Assembly: GCA_021414005.1 (NCBI GenBank)
Contig: JAIOPH010000013.1
Location: 186,001 to 250,000 of the forward strand
DNA from: Chthoniobacter sp.
GTDB taxonomy: Bacteria > Verrucomicrobiota > Verrucomicrobiia > Chthoniobacterales > Chthoniobacteraceae
Direction: 5' to 3'
Length of the DNA stretch: 64,000 bases
This document shows, one piece after another, positions 8,817 to 17,792 of the stretch (positions within the stretch are counted from its first letter, which is position 1; each line of letters opens with the position of its first letter). Below the pieces are notes generated by a model. That model made no database searches, was not told where the DNA came from, and was given only the letters and a program-made list of their open reading frames with translations. Both the position numbers and the translations under genes were made by a program.

Positions 8817-11563
8817 TCGATGACAATGAATTCGTTGCTGTTGAAAAGCACCCGGCAGAGCAGGGCGAGTCCGTGCCGGCGCACGAGCGCATCGCTTTCG
8901 CTCCGCTCCGCCCCGCCCGGCGCGCGGCCCAGCACGAGCCGCCAGGCGCGTTCCACCTGAGCCGGGAGCGGATCGGGGTCGCTGCCTTTGGCCGCCGGCT
9001 GCTCGGCGGCGATGCGCGCGGCCATGCTTTCCGCCATGCGCAAAACGAACGCGTTGTTCCACTGGCTGAGCGCCTGCGAGGGCGTGGTCGTGACGCTGCG
9101 CCGCGGGGTCTGCACGGACGGGTCCGGGCAGTCGAAGGTGTCCAGCAGGGCGCTGCGCTGCCCGCGCGGGCACCAGCGGTACACGGTGCGCCGGTTGAAC
9201 TCGGGGCCGGCCGGATCGGTCGGCAGGTAGTAAAAGGCGGGCGACACTTCCACGATCTTCACATCGCGGTAGCCGGGGCCAAACGGCGTGGGATTGAGCT
9301 GACCGGCCACCAGCAGGATGGAGTCGCGCAGCACCTCGGCCTCAACCCGGCGCGGGTTTTGCCGCCAGAGCAGCCGGTTCGCTGCGTCGAGGCGCGTGCC
9401 GTCGTCCGTCGGCGCGGAGGTTTGCTGGTAAGCCGCCGAGGTCAGGATGAGCCGGTGCAGTTGCTTGAGCGACTGGCCGTGGTCGCGAAACCAGCCGGCC
9501 AGCCAGTCGAGCAGCTCGGGATGGCTCGGGCGGTCGCCGTTGAAGCCGAAGTCGCCCGGCGTTTCCACGAGGCCGCGGCCAAAGTGGTGGTGCCAGATGC
9601 GGTTCACGATGACTCGGAGGAAGAGCCCGTTGCCGGGGTCGGTGACCCAGGCCGCCAGCTTCGTCCGACGCGCGGCATCGCCCGCCTCGCTGCCGAGCCC
9701 GAAGTCCGCTTTCACGCCCACGACCGCGCGCAGCCCGCCGGGCGCGACTTCCACGCCGGGACTCGCCACATCGCCACGCAGGAGCACATGGGTCGGCACG
9801 GGCTTTTCCGCCATGACTGTGTAAACCGCCACCGTCGTGCCGTCGTCGCCCGGCATCTTTCTGGTCCCATCCCTGACCCCGGCCAGCAAAGCGGTGAACC
9901 GATAGTAATCCTCGGTGCCGATGGGGTCGAACTTGTGATCGTGGCAGCGGGCGCAGTTGATCGTGAGCCCGAGCAGACTCTGGCCGATCATGCCGGCCAG
10001 ATCCTCCAGTTCATCCTGCCGCTGCGTCTCCTTCATGCCTTTGGCCGCGCCAGCCACTTTGTTTTGCACCCCGGCCACGAGGAAGCCCGTGGCGGCGGCG
10101 CCATCGAAGGTGCCGGGGCGCAGCGCGTCACCAGCAAGCTGCAGGCGCACAAACTCATCGTAGGGCAGGTCGGCATTGAGCGCGCGGATCACCCAGTCGC
10201 GGTACGGCCACGCCGCCTCGCGCGGGCCGTTGTATTCGTAGCCGTCGCTTTCGCCAAAGCGCACGACATCCAGCCAGTGCCGCGCCCAGCGTTCGCCGTA
10301 GTGGGTGGAAGCGAGCAGCCGGTCCACCAGCCGCGCCCAGGCCTGCGGTGAGGGATCGCGGGAAAACGCCTCGACTTCCTCCGGCGACGGCGGCAGCCCG
10401 GTCAGGTCGATAAAGAGCCGGCGAACGAGAACGCGCGGCTCGGCGCGGGGCGACGGACGCAGCCCGCTGGCCTGTAGCTTCGCCACGAGAAAGCGGTCGA
10501 TTTCATTGGCCGCCGCGGACGAAATTTCCGGGTCGGGCGGCGGCACCGCGCGCAGCGGTTGCAGCGCCCACCAGTCGTAGCCCGCCCGCTTGCCCGTCGA
10601 ATACACGAACGGATCAAGCGTTCGCTGGCCCCACGTCGCCCCCGCTTTGATCCAGTCGCGGATGATCCGCCGGTCCGCGGCAGGCAGCGGATGTTTGGGC
10701 GGCATCTCGTCGGCTTCGATCTGCGCGTAAAGTTCGCTCCCCGCCACATCGCCCGGCACCAGCACCGGGCCGCTTTTTCCTCCGCGCCCCGCCCCGTCGC
10801 GCGTGCTCAGGTCGAGCTTCCCTTTCGCGCCGCTGCCGTGATGGCACTCGAGGCAGTTCCTCGCCAGCACGGGAGCGACCTGCGCGTTGAAATGCTCCGC
10901 CGCCGGGCTGTGCGCGGCGACGATCAGATTATCCACCGCGCCGCCGAACCGGCCCGCCCGCGTCAGCGTCCGAATCTGCAAGCGCACCGGGCCGCTGCCA
11001 TCGCCGCGATAGTCGAACCCGCTGCGGTGAAACTCCTGCCGCCCCGCCCAAGCGCCCGGCCGGTCCTGATGCGCAGCGAGCACCGACCCATCCGCGCGCA
11101 GCACCTCGATCACCAGGCCGTCGGTCGCCGCCGAAGCCTGCGGTGGCGTGGCATAAACCGTGGGCCCGAGGTCGTACTCGACCAGATAGTTCCGCCCGCG
11201 TTCGTTGGCAGCGAGGCCGTCTTCACGCGTGAGGATGTTGTCCTCCCAGATCATCGCCGCCAGATCACCCGCTCCCGACCGATCCACCACATGAACCGCG
11301 CCCTGCCCCGTTCTCCGCCAGCCGGGCAGGCTGCCGCCAAAGGACAGCCGCAAGCCCGAATCCACCTGCGCCGCGTTCTGCCGGCCATCGCGAAAGCCAT
11401 CGAAGTCCTCGCGAAAAATCGCCTCGTCCGCCGCCGCCTCGATGCCGGAAAGCAGCATCCCACACAGCAAAGGCCCGAACCACGCAAGGCTGACGCAGCC
11501 CAACCGCCGAGCCGGACCCGCAGGAGTCGCTGGCAGGATGACTGGATCGAAGCGGGTGGTCAT
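8813..11563 (-). CDS. Planctomycete cytochrome c, DUF1549 and DUF1553 domain protein (PSD1 family)
   Basis: About 916 residues, exported. Order of parts: signal sequence, a beta-rich region (about 45-215), the PSCyt1 cytochrome with CLECHH (about 237-241), the downstream EADEMPPKHPLP stretch, DUF1549 (EIDRFLVAKL ... YGERWARHWLDVVRFGESDGYE) and DUF1553 (RTKLAAWVTDPGNGLFLRVIVNRIWHHHFGRGLV), ending NSNEFIVIE. A second CxxCH (CARCHDHKFDPI) lies in the middle, so two haem c groups are likely. It may transfer electrons for, or anchor, the coupled DUF1501 partner. Start codons at 11563, 11599 and 11608 are all possible; none has a clear ribosome site, and I chose the one nearest the signal peptide. 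Confidence 0.9.
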   Translation of the reverse strand: MTTRFDPVILPATPAGPARRLGCVSLAWFGPLLCGMLLSGIEAAADEAIFREDFDGFRDGRQNAAQVDSGLRLSFGGSLPGWRRTGQGAVHVVDRSGAGDLAAMIWEDNILTREDGLAANERGRNYLVEYDLGPTVYATPPQASAATDGLVIEVLRADGSVLAAHQDRPGAWAGRQEFHRSGFDYRGDGSGPVRLQIRTLTRAGRFGGAVDNLIVAAHSPAAEHFNAQVAPVLARNCLECHHGSGAKGKLDLSTRDGAGRGGKSGPVLVPGDVAGSELYAQIEADEMPPKHPLPAADRRIIRDWIKAGATWGQRTLDPFVYSTGKRAGYDWWALQPLRAVPPPDPEISSAAANEIDRFLVAKLQASGLRPSPRAEPRVLVRRLFIDLTGLPPSPEEVEAFSRDPSPQAWARLVDRLLASTHYGERWARHWLDVVRFGESDGYEYNGPREAAWPYRDWVIRALNADLPYDEFVRLQLAGDALRPGTFDGAAATGFLVAGVQNKVAGAAKGMKETQRQDELEDLAGMIGQSLLGLTINCARCHDHKFDPIGTEDYYRFTALLAGVRDGTRKMPGDDGTTVAVYTVMAEKPVPTHVLLRGDVASPGVEVAPGGLRAVVGVKADFGLGSEAGDAARRTKLAAWVTDPGNGLFLRVIVNRIWHHHFGRGLVETPGDFGFNGDRPSHPELLDWLAGWFRDHGQSLKQLHRLILTSAAYQQTSAPTDDGTRLDAANRLLWRQNPRRVEAEVLRDSILLVAGQLNPTPFGPGYRDVKIVEVSPAFYYLPTDPAGPEFNRRTVYRWCPRGQRSALLDTFDCPDPSVQTPRRSVTTTPSQALSQWNNAFVLRMAESMAARIAAEQPAAKGSDPDPLPAQVERAWRLVLGRAPGGAERSESDALVRRHGLALLCRVLFNSNEFIVIE

Positions 11564-11682
11564 GGAGCGAGGCGACGGCGCGATAGCATGACGACTCATC
11601 CAGCCCACGCAATCTTAGCCTTTCTCATCCGTCCAACTCCACGCTTGAACAACCCGACCCGCGGACGGTCTGATTCGCCCTC

Positions 11683-12669
11683 ATGTCCACGACTCAGGAA
11701 ATCACCGAACAAGTCAAACAAGCCAGCCAGTGGATCAAGCCGCTGCAGGATGAAATCGGGCGCGTGCTCGTGGGGCAGAAGTATCTGCTCGATGGCCTGC
11801 TCGTCGGGCTGCTGACCAATGGCCACATCCTGCTCGAAGGCGTGCCCGGTTTGGCCAAAACGCTGGCGGTCAAGACGCTGGCGAGCTGCATCAACACGGG
11901 CTTTCAGCGCATCCAGTTCACGCCCGACCTGCTGCCCGCCGACCTCATCGGCACGCTGATCTACAATCCCCGGAGCGGCGAGTTCACCACGAAACGCGGC
12001 CCGCTCTTTTCCAACCTCATCCTCGCCGATGAAATCAACCGCGCGCCCGCCAAAGTGCAGAGCGCGCTGCTCGAGGCGATGCAGGAGCGGCAGGTCACAA
12101 TCGGCGACACGACCTATCCGCTGAGCGATCCCTTTCTCGTCCTCGCCACGCAAAATCCGCTGGAGCAGGAAGGCACCTACCAGCTTCCCGAGGCGCAGCT
12201 CGACCGCTTCATGCTGAAGCTGCGCGTGGGCTACCCGAGCAAGGCCGAGGAGCGCAAAATCCTCGACTTCATGGCCACGAGCGCGCCGAAGCTCGACGTG
12301 CTCAAGATCACCGAGCCGGCCGACATCATCCGCTCGCGCGAAATCGTGAACGCCATATACGTGGACGACCGCGTGAAGGATTACATCGTGGACGTGGTCT
12401 TCGCCACGCGCGATCCCGCCAGCTACAAGCTGAAGCTCGACGGCATGATCCGCTACGGCGCGTCGCCACGCGCGACGATCGCGCTCACCCTCGCCGCCCG
12501 CGCCCGCGCCTTCATGGCTGGCCGCGGCTACGTCACCCCGCAGGATGTGAAAAGTGTGGGCGCCGATGTGCTGCGGCACCGAATCATCGTCAGCTACGAA
12601 GCCGAGGCGGAGGAGGTCACGAGCGAGCAGGTGGTGGAGAAGATTTTTGCCGGGCTCGCTGTGCCGTGA
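11683..12669 (+). CDS. MoxR-family AAA+ ATPase (first Bat operon)
   Basis: A 328-residue AAA+ ATPase with Walker A GVPGLAKT (53-60), Walker B LADEINR (115-120, with the MoxR-type Asn), ATQNPLEQEGTYQLPEAQLDRF as the sensor region and RYGASPRATIAL in the lid. MoxR ATPases act as chaperones with VWA-domain partners. This one opens the operon 11683-20381, which encodes DUF58 and Bat proteins. It is divergent from the cytochrome gene, leaving a short upstream region. The stop overlaps the GTG start of the next small gene. Confidence 0.95.
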   Translation: MSTTQEITEQVKQASQWIKPLQDEIGRVLVGQKYLLDGLLVGLLTNGHILLEGVPGLAKTLAVKTLASCINTGFQRIQFTPDLLPADLIGTLIYNPRSGEFTTKRGPLFSNLILADEINRAPAKVQSALLEAMQERQVTIGDTTYPLSDPFLVLATQNPLEQEGTYQLPEAQLDRFMLKLRVGYPSKAEERKILDFMATSAPKLDVLKITEPADIIRSREIVNAIYVDDRVKDYIVDVVFATRDPASYKLKLDGMIRYGASPRATIALTLAARARAFMAGRGYVTPQDVKSVGADVLRHRIIVSYEAEAEEVTSEQVVEKIFAGLAVP

Positions 12670-12932
12670 ATGAAGGCTGTCTGAAAGCGTTGTGCATCCT
12701 CCTGATGACCGTCGGGTTCGCCCTATGCGCTGTCTTTTCCTTCTATGCCTTTCTGAACGCCAGTTTCCCATTCAATAATGGCGGCATGACTCACGATGAA
12801 ATCGATAGCGTCAATGCGATTACTGATCAGAGAATTCGCTTCCAAGAAAAAGTTGCCATAACGGGCGCAATGCTTGGCATTTGTTCGTCCTTGGTGCTCT
12901 GGAAAAGGCGGAAAAGAGTCGCGATGAACTAG
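12666..12932 (+). CDS. Small two-helix membrane protein of unknown function
   Basis: An 88-residue protein with two hydrophobic segments (about 7-31 and 63-79) and a basic tail (WKRRKRVAMN). It starts with a GTG that overlaps the moxR stop by 4 bp (GTGA) and ends 10 bp before the DUF58 gene, so it sits inside the operon. Its base composition is clearly lower in GC than both neighbours, and codon choice is less biased. I recognise no family. The N-terminal helix with an internal Cys could also be a poor signal peptide. Confidence 0.65.
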   Translation: MNEGCLKALCILLMTVGFALCAVFSFYAFLNASFPFNNGGMTHDEIDSVNAITDQRIRFQEKVAITGAMLGICSSLVLWKRRKRVAMN

Positions 12933-12942
12933 GCCAAAACGC

Positions 12943-13842
12943 ATGGAAGCCGCCCGCGACATTCTCAAAAAAATCCAGCGCCTTGAGCTGAAGACGCGTG
13001 GCTTGGTCGCAGCCACTTTCTCCGGCCAATACCGCAGCGTTTTCAAAGGGCGCGGGATGAACTTCGAGGAAGTGCGCGAATACCAACCGGGCGACGAGGT
13101 GCGATCGATTGATTGGAACGTGACCGCGAAATACAGCGAGGTGCATGGCGCGGCTTACGTGAAGAAATTCACCGAGGAGCGGGAGCTGACGGTGATGCTG
13201 GTGGTGGACGTGAGCGCGTCGGGCGAATTTGGCAGCGTGCATCTGAGCAAGCGGGAGCTGGCCGCGGAGGTGGCGTGCCTGTTCGCGTTCAGCGCGATTC
13301 GGAACAACGACAAGGTCGGGCTGATTCTGTTTTCGGATCACGTCGAGCTTTTCATCCCGCCGAAAAAAGGCCGCGTCCACACGCTGCGGCTCATCCGCGA
13401 GATTCTCTACTTCGAGCCGAAAGGCCGCGGCACTCAGCCCGCCGAGGCGCTCGATTACCTGAACCAGGTGCTGCACCGCCGCTCGGTCGTCTTCCTGATT
13501 TCCGATTTCCTGACACCCGACTTTTCCCGCCAGCTCGCGGTCACGAGCCGGCGGCACGACTTGATCGCGATCCCGATCGTGGACCCGCGCGAGGAGGAAC
13601 TACCCGACGTTGGCCGGCTCACGCTGGAAGACGCCGAGACGGGCGAGCAGATCGAGATCAACACCTCCGACCGCGCCACGCGGCTCGGGTATTTGAAAGC
13701 GGTCGATCAGCGGACCGCCGAGCGGCTGCGCGATTTCCGGCGCAAGCGCATCGACGCCATCTCGCTCAAGACCGACCAGGACTATCTCCCCGCGCTCCGC
13801 GCTTTCTTCCGCACCCGCGAGCGCCGGCTGCAAATCCGATGA
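12943..13842 (+). CDS. DUF58 domain protein (first Bat operon)
   Basis: A 299-residue soluble protein. The DUF58 signature REYQPGDEVRSIDWNVTAK covers residues 45-63, followed by a VWA-like core with VVDVSASGEF (D89, S91, S93 = MIDAS DxSxS). DUF58 proteins are the usual cytoplasmic partner of MoxR ATPases. The stop overlaps the next start (ATGA). A second, diverged DUF58 gene occurs at 28225, so the two MoxR/DUF58 pairs are paralogues. Confidence 0.93.
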   Translation: MEAARDILKKIQRLELKTRGLVAATFSGQYRSVFKGRGMNFEEVREYQPGDEVRSIDWNVTAKYSEVHGAAYVKKFTEERELTVMLVVDVSASGEFGSVHLSKRELAAEVACLFAFSAIRNNDKVGLILFSDHVELFIPPKKGRVHTLRLIREILYFEPKGRGTQPAEALDYLNQVLHRRSVVFLISDFLTPDFSRQLAVTSRRHDLIAIPIVDPREEELPDVGRLTLEDAETGEQIEINTSDRATRLGYLKAVDQRTAERLRDFRRKRIDAISLKTDQDYLPALRAFFRTRERRLQIR

Positions 13843-14540
13843 TCCGCTGGACGATTTTAACGCGAAACACGCGGAAGAAGCGAAAGGCCGCGAAAAGGGG
13901 ACGCGGAAATAGACTGCTGGCACCTCAGAATCTTTCGCGCCTTTTCGCCGCTTCCGCGTGTTTCGCGTTCCTGCCCTCCGCATCCGCGTCGATCCTCGCC
14001 GTCCTCGCGACGCCCGCACCGTCGGCGGCCCCGGCTCCGCCGGCCACGCCGCCGCCACCGGAGATCAAGGACATCGCCCCGCCGCTGGACGTGTGGCCGT
14101 ATCCACTGTGGATGACGCTGGCCGCCGCCGCGCTCGCGCTCCTCATCCTCGGCCTTTTGGTTTGGCTCATCGTACGGTGGGTGAAACGTCGGCCGGCCAC
14201 ACCTCCGCCGACGCCCCGTGAAGTCGCCATCGCCGCCTTGGAGAAGCTCCGCCCGGAGGTCGCAGTGCAGGAGCCTTACACCTTCAGCTTTGCCGTCTCG
14301 GATGTGCTGCGCACCTACATCGGCGCGCAGTTTGGGCTGCACGCGCGGGAGCAAACTTCGGTGGAATTTCTGTCCGAGATTTCCCGGACGGGCCGCTTTT
14401 CCGACGCCGACCGCAGCCTCATCGCGCAGTTCCTGGTGCATTGTGACATGATCAAATTCGCGCGCATCCATGCCACCTCCGCCGACAGCGCGAAGCTGCT
14501 GGAGAGCGCGTTGGTTTTCGTCCGGGGAGGCCACGCATGA
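13839..14540 (+). CDS. DUF4381-like single-pass membrane protein with a palindrome-derived N-terminus
   Basis: A 233-residue protein starting at the ATG that overlaps the DUF58 stop. A Pro/Ala-rich stretch precedes one transmembrane helix (about 88-110, LWMTLAAAALALLILGLLVWL), then a cytoplasmic domain with REVAIAALEKLRP, EPYTFSFAVSDVLRTYI and EQTSVEFLSEI, as in DUF4381-type Bat operon proteins. The first 45 residues are unusual: they are encoded by an inverted-repeat element (13859-13969) that translates as NTRKKRKAAKRGRGN ... FAASACFAF. The original start was probably further downstream, or the element replaced the native signal region. The 3' end overlaps the BatA-like gene by 4 bp. Confidence 0.82.
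   Translation: MIRWTILTRNTRKKRKAAKRGRGNRLLAPQNLSRLFAASACFAFLPSASASILAVLATPAPSAAPAPPATPPPPEIKDIAPPLDVWPYPLWMTLAAAALALLILGLLVWLIVRWVKRRPATPPPTPREVAIAALEKLRPEVAVQEPYTFSFAVSDVLRTYIGAQFGLHAREQTSVEFLSEISRTGRFSDADRSLIAQFLVHCDMIKFARIHATSADSAKLLESALVFVRGGHA
13859..13969. repeat. Palindromic element inside a coding region
   Basis: Perfect 19-bp inverted arms at 13859-13877 and 13951-13969, with further partial pairing inside (runs of GCGAAA and TTTCGC). The element lies in frame at the 5' end of the DUF4381-like gene. In RNA it would form a long hairpin just after the overlapping stop/start of the DUF58 and DUF4381-like genes. Confidence 0.8.
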
Positions 14541-15553
14541 AGCTGCCCGAGGGTTTCGGTTTCGCGCATCCCTGGCTGCTCCTGCTACTGCTCGCGCTGC
14601 CACTGCTCGCGCTGCTGCAAGGCGGACGCGGAGCCGCGCCGGCGGTGATCTTTTCCTCGCTGCGTCCGCTGCACGCGCTGGGTCGCGCGCGCCGCTCGCG
14701 CCTCGGCGGCTGGCTCACCACGCTGCTGCTTTTCGCGCTCGCACTTTTGATCCTCGCGCTGGCGCGCCCGCGCCTCGGCAAGACCATCAGCAAGGTCGAG
14801 GCGAGCGGCATCGACATCATGCTGGCGCTGGACGTTTCGGCCTCGATGTATGCGGAGGATTTCACCATCGGCGGCGAGCGCGCGAGCCGGCTGGAAGTGG
14901 TGAAACAGGTCACGCAGAAGTTCATCGAGGCGCGGCCCAACGACCGCATCGGCATCACCTGTTTCGCCGGTCGGCCCTACCTCGTGAGCCCCCTCACGCT
15001 CGATCACGACTGGCTTTTGCAAAATCTCGAGCGGGTGAAAATCGGGATGGTCGAGGACGGGACGGCGATCGGCTCGGCCATTGCATCGTCAGCCCAGAAA
15101 CTCACCAAGGTTCCCGACTCGAAAAGCCGCATCGTGGTCCTGCTCACCGATGGCGACAACAATGCCGGCAAGGTGCCCCCCGCGACCGCAGCGGAGGCGG
15201 CGAAGGCTCTGGGCATCAAGGTTTATACGGTCGGGGCGGGGACGAAAGGCTACGCGCCGATGCCGATGCAGGACATGTTTGGGCGGCGGGTGTATCGCAA
15301 TGTGAAGGTCAACGTGGACGAGGAGACGCTGAAAAAAGTGGCCGAGATGACGAACGCGAAATTCTACCGTGCGACGGACACGAAAACGCTGGAGCAGATT
15401 TTCGAGCAGATCGACAAGCTGGAGAAATCCACCGTCGAGCTGAGCCAGTATCAACAATACCGCGACCTGTTTCCCTGGCTGCTGGCGTCGGGCTTCGGCC
15501 TGCTCGCGGTGCAGCTTGTGCTCGCGGAGACGGTGGGGAGGAGGGTGCCGTGA
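14537..15553 (+). CDS. batA: BatA-like VWA membrane protein
   Basis: A 338-residue protein: N-terminal helix (about 10-27), second helix (58-77, LGGWLTTLLLFALALLILAL), a periplasm-facing VWA domain (91-290) with MIDAS DVSASM (D99, S101, S103), the second-loop Thr in VEDGTAIGSAI and VVLLTDGDNN, and a C-terminal helix near 310-328. Two N-terminal helices plus a C-terminal anchor is the BatA layout. Bat proteins were first linked to aerotolerance in Bacteroides; the mechanism remains unclear. Starts by 4-bp overlap with the previous gene; a palindromic element follows before batB-batC. Confidence 0.9.
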   Translation: MKLPEGFGFAHPWLLLLLLALPLLALLQGGRGAAPAVIFSSLRPLHALGRARRSRLGGWLTTLLLFALALLILALARPRLGKTISKVEASGIDIMLALDVSASMYAEDFTIGGERASRLEVVKQVTQKFIEARPNDRIGITCFAGRPYLVSPLTLDHDWLLQNLERVKIGMVEDGTAIGSAIASSAQKLTKVPDSKSRIVVLLTDGDNNAGKVPPATAAEAAKALGIKVYTVGAGTKGYAPMPMQDMFGRRVYRNVKVNVDEETLKKVAEMTNAKFYRATDTKTLEQIFEQIDKLEKSTVELSQYQQYRDLFPWLLASGFGLLAVQLVLAETVGRRVP

Positions 15554-15667
15554 AGGAATGTGAAATGACGAAGGAAGCCCCAATGACGGAGGATGGAAGT
15601 TCGTCGCGAGCCGCGGGCTCGGGGCTTCGTCATTCACCCGTCATTCGTCATTCGTCATTCGTCATTG
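15554..15667. repeat. Palindromic ATGACGAA-type intercistronic element, copy 1
   Basis: The gap between the batA-like and batB-batC genes is filled by inverted arms built of AATGACGAA / TTCGTCATT words; the GGGGCTTC...CGTCATT segment mirrors the AATGACGAAGGAAGCCCC segment. The right arm ends in four tandem heptamers (GTCATTC, last one GTCATTG) at 15640-15667. The same word family occurs at 28069-28210 and 29135-29242. Confidence 0.8.
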
Positions 15668-15701
15668 CGCCTGGCGAAAGCCACCCGCGAGGAGGTGCGC
15701 G

Positions 15702-17792
15702 ATGACCTTTGGTCAACCCATCTGGTTCTGGGCGTTCGCACTTTTCCCGGCGCTGATCGTGCTCGTTTTCAGCAACGAATCCCGCCGCGCGAAGTTGCTT
15801 CGCCTGCTCGTGGCGGCGCGGTTGCAGGACCGGCTCGCGGGGAGCGTGAGCGTGGCCAAGCGCCGCTTTCGTTTTCTGCTCATCCTGCTCGGGCTGGCGG
15901 GCGTGATCGGGGCGCTGGTGCAGCCGCGACTGGGCTACACTTGGGAAACGAGCCAGCGCAAAGGGCGCGATGTGCTGCTGGCGATTGATTGCTCGAAAAG
16001 CATGCTGGCGACAGACCTCGCGCCGAGCCGGCTCGGCCGGGCGAAACTGGCGGCGCAGGATTTGATCGGCCAGCTTCAGGGCGACCGCGCGGGGCTGATC
16101 GCGTTTGCCGGCAGCGCGTTCTTGCAGGCACCGATGACCGTGGACTATAGCGCGGTGCTGGCATCGCTCGGCGAACTCGACACCGACATCATCCCGCGCG
16201 GCGGCTCGAATATCGCGGCGGCGATCAAGACGGCGGTCGAGGCTTTTGGCAAAGGCGAGAGCGACAACCGGGCGCTCATTCTTTTCACCGACGGCGAGGA
16301 ACTGGACGACGACGCGGTGAAAGCCGCGGAGGCGCTGAACGGCACGGTCCGGATCTACGCCGTCGGGATCGGCTCGACGGACGGCTCGCTCATCCCGGTG
16401 CCGGGCGCGAACGGCGGGACGGAGTTCGTGAAGGATGAAAATGGCCAGAACGTGAAATCGCGGCTTGATGAAGACCGCTTGAGGAAAATTGCAGAATCGA
16501 CCGGAGGCTTCTACGTTCACCTCGAATCCGGCCCGGCAGAGACGCTGCAAATCGTCCGCGAGGGCCTCGCCCAAATGAAAGAACAGGACATCGACGCCAA
16601 AGTATCGCGCCGCCCCATCGAGCGGTATCAGTGGCCGCTCGCGGCCGGGCTGGTGCTGCTCGCGTCGTCCATGCTCGTGGGCGAAAGGCGGCGGACGACA
16701 CGTCGGGCCGTGCCGTCGGGCAAGGTCGCCGCGCTCCTCGCGGCGGGACTTTTCGCCACGTCCGCGGGGTGGGCCAAAAATGCAGGCGTGGAGGCGTATG
16801 AGCGCGAGGATTACAAGGGCGCGGCGGACCTTTTCACCAAGCAGCTCGAACGCATGCCGGAGTCGGAGGCGCTGCATTTCAACCACGGCGCAGCGGCCTA
16901 CAAACAGCGCGACTACGCCAAGGCGCTGGACGCTTTCTCGAAGGCCGTGACTTCGCCCGACCCGCAGCTCCGCGCGGCGGCGGAATACAACCTTGGCAAC
17001 ACACTTTACCAGCGCGGCGCGGCGCAGAAGGAGAAGCCGCCGAAGGTCAAGGAGTGGAAGAATGCGCTCCAGCATTACGATCAGGCGCTGAATGTGCAGC
17101 CGGGCAACAAGGAGGCGAAATACAACCGCGATCTCGTGCAGCGGCTCATCGACGAACTGGAAAAAGAGCCGCCGAAGTCCGACGACCAAAAGCCGGATCA
17201 GAAGAAGGACGAGAACAAGAAAAACGAGGACACCAAACAGCCCAAGGACGGCGACAAGAAGAACGACCAGAAGCAAAATCCGCAGGATCAGCAGAAGCAG
17301 GATCAGAAGTCGCAAGGGGACCAGCCACAGCAGGACAAGCAGGACCAGAGCGGCAAGGAGAAGAGCGAGGAAAAAGGCCAGGACGACAAGGGCAAGCAGC
17401 AGGATGGGAAGCAGGGCGACGAGCCCGAAAAAAAGGGCGAGCAGGGCAAGGAGAAGGATAACAACCGCGACGGCACGAATGAGCCGAAGGAGCAGGGCGA
17501 GCCGCAAAACGGCGAGCAGGCGAAGGACGGAAAGAAGGCCGAACAGCCCAAGCCCGACCCGAATCAGCCGGAGCGTAAACTCGCGGGTGACATCAAGCCG
17601 AAGAACGACCAGCCCGCGCAACCGACGCCGCAGGAGCAGGAAGCAGCCGATGCGCAGGCCGCCGAGGAAGGAAAAATGACCGAGGCGCAGGCGAAAGGCT
17701 TGCTCGATTCGCTGAAGGGCGAGGACTCGCGCGTGCAACTCCTCAAACCCGGTGAGCGCAGGGCCGGCGGACGTGTTTTGCGGGACTGGTGA
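15702..17792 (+). CDS. BatB-BatC fusion: VWA membrane protein with TPR and highly charged tail
   Basis: A 696-residue protein. N-terminal part is BatB: helices at about 7-25 and 56-75, VWA domain with MIDAS DCSKSM (D96, S98, S100), RGGSNIAAAI and LILFTDGEELDDD, then a helix near 310-328. A second hydrophobic segment (about 343-360) resembles a signal peptide, and TPR repeats follow (GVEAYEREDYKGAADLF, ALHFNHGAAAYKQRDYAKAL, EYNLGNTLYQRG). From about 485 to 650 the chain is almost entirely Lys, Gln, Asp and Glu with no hydrophobic residues. The C-terminus (GLLDSLKGEDSRVQLLKPGE) matches the end of BatC proteins. BatB and BatC are separate genes in Bacteroidetes; here they are one frame. Confidence 0.9.
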   Translation: MTFGQPIWFWAFALFPALIVLVFSNESRRAKLLRLLVAARLQDRLAGSVSVAKRRFRFLLILLGLAGVIGALVQPRLGYTWETSQRKGRDVLLAIDCSKSMLATDLAPSRLGRAKLAAQDLIGQLQGDRAGLIAFAGSAFLQAPMTVDYSAVLASLGELDTDIIPRGGSNIAAAIKTAVEAFGKGESDNRALILFTDGEELDDDAVKAAEALNGTVRIYAVGIGSTDGSLIPVPGANGGTEFVKDENGQNVKSRLDEDRLRKIAESTGGFYVHLESGPAETLQIVREGLAQMKEQDIDAKVSRRPIERYQWPLAAGLVLLASSMLVGERRRTTRRAVPSGKVAALLAAGLFATSAGWAKNAGVEAYEREDYKGAADLFTKQLERMPESEALHFNHGAAAYKQRDYAKALDAFSKAVTSPDPQLRAAAEYNLGNTLYQRGAAQKEKPPKVKEWKNALQHYDQALNVQPGNKEAKYNRDLVQRLIDELEKEPPKSDDQKPDQKKDENKKNEDTKQPKDGDKKNDQKQNPQDQQKQDQKSQGDQPQQDKQDQSGKEKSEEKGQDDKGKQQDGKQGDEPEKKGEQGKEKDNNRDGTNEPKEQGEPQNGEQAKDGKKAEQPKPDPNQPERKLAGDIKPKNDQPAQPTPQEQEAADAQAAEEGKMTEAQAKGLLDSLKGEDSRVQLLKPGERRAGGRVLRDW

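Noticed and set aside
15640..15667. Tandem GTCATTC units as a CRISPR or microsatellite locus
   Set aside because: Only four heptamers without spacers, and they form one arm of a palindromic element.
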